64,000 nt of DNA from Mycobacterium arosiense ATCC BAA-1401 = DSM 45069 (lineage in GTDB: Bacteria; Actinomycetota; Actinomycetes; Mycobacteriales; Mycobacteriaceae): positions 12,702 to 76,701 of the forward strand of contig NZ_MVHG01000002.1 in the NCBI RefSeq assembly GCF_002086125.1, read 5' to 3'. Shown one piece after another: positions 62,050-64,000 of the stretch. The position numbers and the translations under genes are program-made. The notes below the pieces were generated by a model, which worked only from the letters and a program-made list of their open reading frames with translations, was not told where the DNA came from and did no database searches. The first letter of the stretch is position 1; each line of letters opens with the position of its first letter.

Positions 62050-63960
62050 CTACCCGGCCGGACGTGTCCACGTCCGGGTTACCGGATCGCATTGCAGCAG
62101 GTAGCCGTCGCTGGAGGTGCTCATGGCGAACACCGAGGTGCCCGGCCGGTCGCAGGAGCTGCCCGCGGCGTGCACGCCCATCGTGATCGGCGCTTTGGCC
62201 CAGCTGCTGCCCTCGCAGACGATCTGCTCGTTGTTGGTCGGGTCGTAGGCCACCTTGCCGACGTCGCTGCACAGCCCGCCGAGCACCGGCGGCGCCGGGG
62301 CGGACGCGGTGGTCGAGGCGTTGATGACCTGGGTTGGATCGCCCAGCGCGACGTTCGCGGGCGCAACGCCCGCCCGGGTGGCCACCACCGGCACCCGCAC
62401 CACCGCCCCCTGGGCGCCGCACTCGTTGGTCAGCACGGTCTCGGTCTCCGTGCCGCGCAGCGTGCCGTCCGCCTGCGGCGCCAGCGACCAGGCGATGGTC
62501 TCCTGCTGGGTGGCCAGCACCTGCCCGTTGGGCTGAGTGCAGCCCACCCGCTGCTGCACGGGCGCACCCTGCCAGTAGCCGGCCACGAAGCGCAGGGTGT
62601 CGGTCTGTCCGCCATCGGTGGTGTTGGCCACCTGGTGGCTGGCGTCGTCCAGCTGGGTGCCGGTGGCCGCGCATCCGTTGGTGGTGCACACCGACCGGAA
62701 GGCCCACCAGCTGGTGGCGGCCCCGCCGTGCCGGATCGAGATGCCGTTGGTGGTGCGCTTGGCCTGGTCGTAGGCCAGCCGGTACGTCCCGTTGAGCGCC
62801 GGCCCGCCCGCGGTGGGTGCGGCGCCGGCGGCGGGCGCGGAGGGTTTGGAGGCGAGCGCCGGATTGCTCGGCGGCGTGTCGGGGGAGAAGGAATAGAGGA
62901 TCGACCAGGTCGCCGCGACGGCGATGAGCACCGCACACACCAGCGCGGTCGCCCATCGGGTTTTCGCCGAAAAGCGATGCCCCAGAACGGCAATGACGCC
63001 GCCGGGCCCGCGCCGCTGATGCTCCGTGGCTACGTCGGCGCGGGGCGCGACGCCGCGACCCGCCCCGGAGACGGCACCGAACGACTCGCTGACGGCGGCG
63101 GCGAACGCGCGGCACCGCTCGAACCTGTCCTCGGGCCGCTTGGCCAGCGCCCGGTCGAACACGTCGTCGAGCTGGGCCAGATCGGGGCGGAAATCGCTGA
63201 GCCGCGGCGGTTTTTCGTGCAGATGCTGGCTGATCACCGCGATCGGGTTGGAATGCTGAAACGGCGGCGCCCCGGTGAGAAGGTGGAAAGCCGTTGCGGC
63301 CAAAGCGTATTGATCGGCGCGGCCGTCGATGGGCGAACCCGTCAGCTGCTCGGGTGCGGCGTACGCAACCGTTCCGACGGCGACGTTGGTCTCGGTGATC
63401 CCGCTGATGTCGCCCAGGTGGCGCGCGACGCCGAAGTCCGCCAACAGGATTCGCCGCACCCCCTCTTCGGGATGGGTGAGCAGGATGTTGGCCGGCTTGA
63501 CGTCGCGGTGCAGCAGGCCACGGTCGTGGGCGTAGTCGAGCGCGCCCGCCACCGCTTGCACGATGGCGCACACCTCGTGGATTCCCATCCCCTCAGCGTG
63601 GTTCTCCTTGACCAGCCGGGAGGCGTCGGTGCCCTCGACGTAGTCCATCGAAATCCACAGGTGCCCGTTGAATTCACCCCGGTCGTGCACGCCCACGATG
63701 TGCGGGTGCCACAGCGTCGCGGCGAGATCGGCTTCGCGGTTGAACCTTTCGCGAAACTCGGGGTCGGCGGTCACCGCCTCGGCCAGGACCTTGATCACGT
63801 CGCGGCGCGGCAGCCGGGGATGCAACGCCAGGTAAACCTCGGCCATGCCGCCGGCACCGAGCTGCCGCAAAATCGTGTAGCCGGCGAATGCTGCACCGTT
63901 GCCCACCGCACGGCGCTGCCCGCTGGACTCGTTGAGCTGTTGCGCGACGGCGGGTTCCAC
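62050..63960 (-). CDS. Transmembrane Ser/Thr protein kinase with Cys-rich extracellular sensor
   Basis: A 636-residue receptor-type kinase. The Hanks kinase domain is at about 27-290: Gly loop [12 protein letters not shown], Lys57, [11 protein letters not shown] (Asp153), DFG (Asp175) and [12 protein letters not shown] juxtamembrane linker leads to one membrane helix at about 335-357. The extracellular part (358-636) has a Pro/Ala-rich stalk, then a domain beginning [18 protein letters not shown] with [12 protein letters not shown]. It holds eight Cys, enough for four disulfides. The sensor resembles the ectodomain of PknJ-like kinases. The start is GTG 63960. From memory no kinase adjoins uvrB in M. 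tuberculosis, so this is probably a lineage-specific gene. The remaining 40 bp to the window end show nothing. Confidence 0.9.
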   Translation of the reverse strand: MEPAVAQQLNESSGQRRAVGNGAAFAGYTILRQLGAGGMAEVYLALHPRLPRRDVIKVLAEAVTADPEFRERFNREADLAATLWHPHIVGVHDRGEFNGHLWISMDYVEGTDASRLVKENHAEGMGIHEVCAIVQAVAGALDYAHDRGLLHRDVKPANILLTHPEEGVRRILLADFGVARHLGDISGITETNVAVGTVAYAAPEQLTGSPIDGRADQYALAATAFHLLTGAPPFQHSNPIAVISQHLHEKPPRLSDFRPDLAQLDDVFDRALAKRPEDRFERCRAFAAAVSESFGAVSGAGRGVAPRADVATEHQRRGPGGVIAVLGHRFSAKTRWATALVCAVLIAVAATWSILYSFSPDTPPSNPALASKPSAPAAGAAPTAGGPALNGTYRLAYDQAKRTTNGISIRHGGAATSWWAFRSVCTTNGCAATGTQLDDASHQVANTTDGGQTDTLRFVAGYWQGAPVQQRVGCTQPNGQVLATQQETIAWSLAPQADGTLRGTETETVLTNECGAQGAVVRVPVVATRAGVAPANVALGDPTQVINASTTASAPAPPVLGGLCSDVGKVAYDPTNNEQIVCEGSSWAKAPITMGVHAAGSSCDRPGTSVFAMSTSSDGYLLQCDPVTRTWTRPAG

Positions 63961-64000
63961 GTTGGGGGCGGAATCGACCGGTGGTATCCGACGGAACAGC

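Overview
The window looks like the chromosome of a slow-growing, non-tuberculous Mycobacterium. The DNA is about two-thirds GC, and GTG, TTG and even ATC starts are used. Gene order follows, in reverse, the M. tuberculosis stretch from uvrB (Rv1633) to pks11 (Rv1665) and the Rv1667c/Rv1668c locus. Rv numbers and family comparisons are from memory; no database search was run.

Left edge (1-4506, + strand): the tail of a short-chain dehydrogenase, an enolase-superfamily enzyme overlapping it by 4 nt, a PAS-ANTAR regulator and an ABC-F ATPase. 4512-22722 (- strand): a polyketide cluster in the order pks10, pks7, pks8, pks9, pks11. Two type III synthases flank three type I proteins. Pks7 and Pks8 are single, fully reducing modules. 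Pks9 is KS-AT-ACP with Gln in place of the KS catalytic Cys, which is the signature of a KSQ loading module. No thioesterase is visible, so the likely logic is Pks9 loads, Pks8 and Pks7 extend and reduce, and a type III enzyme takes the chain and closes a pyrone or similar ring.

22834-34987 (- strand): the arginine operon argC-J-B-D-F-R-G-H, with an ARG box just upstream of argC, preceded by pheS-pheT. 35155-40332: a rhomboid-like membrane protein, a class III nucleotidyl cyclase, an MpaB-type oxygenase, and the infC-rpmI-rplT-tsnR translation operon, whose leader carries a terminator-like hairpin. 40805-46142 (+ strand): lysX (lysyl-phosphatidylglycerol synthesis), a membrane-anchored esterase that may be its hydrolytic counterpart, and a small membrane protein.

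46149-50882 (- strand) is an accessory-looking cassette: a GNAT/autoinducer-synthase-like protein, an E1-like (ThiF) plus nitroreductase fusion, and a GAF-GGDEF-EAL protein with a degenerate cyclase motif. 51160-61979 returns to conserved genes: a small Rv1638A-like protein, uvrA, a metallo-beta-lactamase-fold hydrolase, a universal stress protein, a GT-C mannosyltransferase of the LAM-capping type, an MFS exporter and uvrB. Between the hydrolase and the stress protein lies a 0.75-kb scar (55140-55967) with a perfect 24-bp palindrome, a frameshifted small ORF, a gene fragment and a diverged second copy of the hydrolase 3' end. The window closes with a transmembrane Ser/Thr kinase (62050-63960). 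No tRNA, rRNA, CRISPR array or complete insertion sequence was seen.
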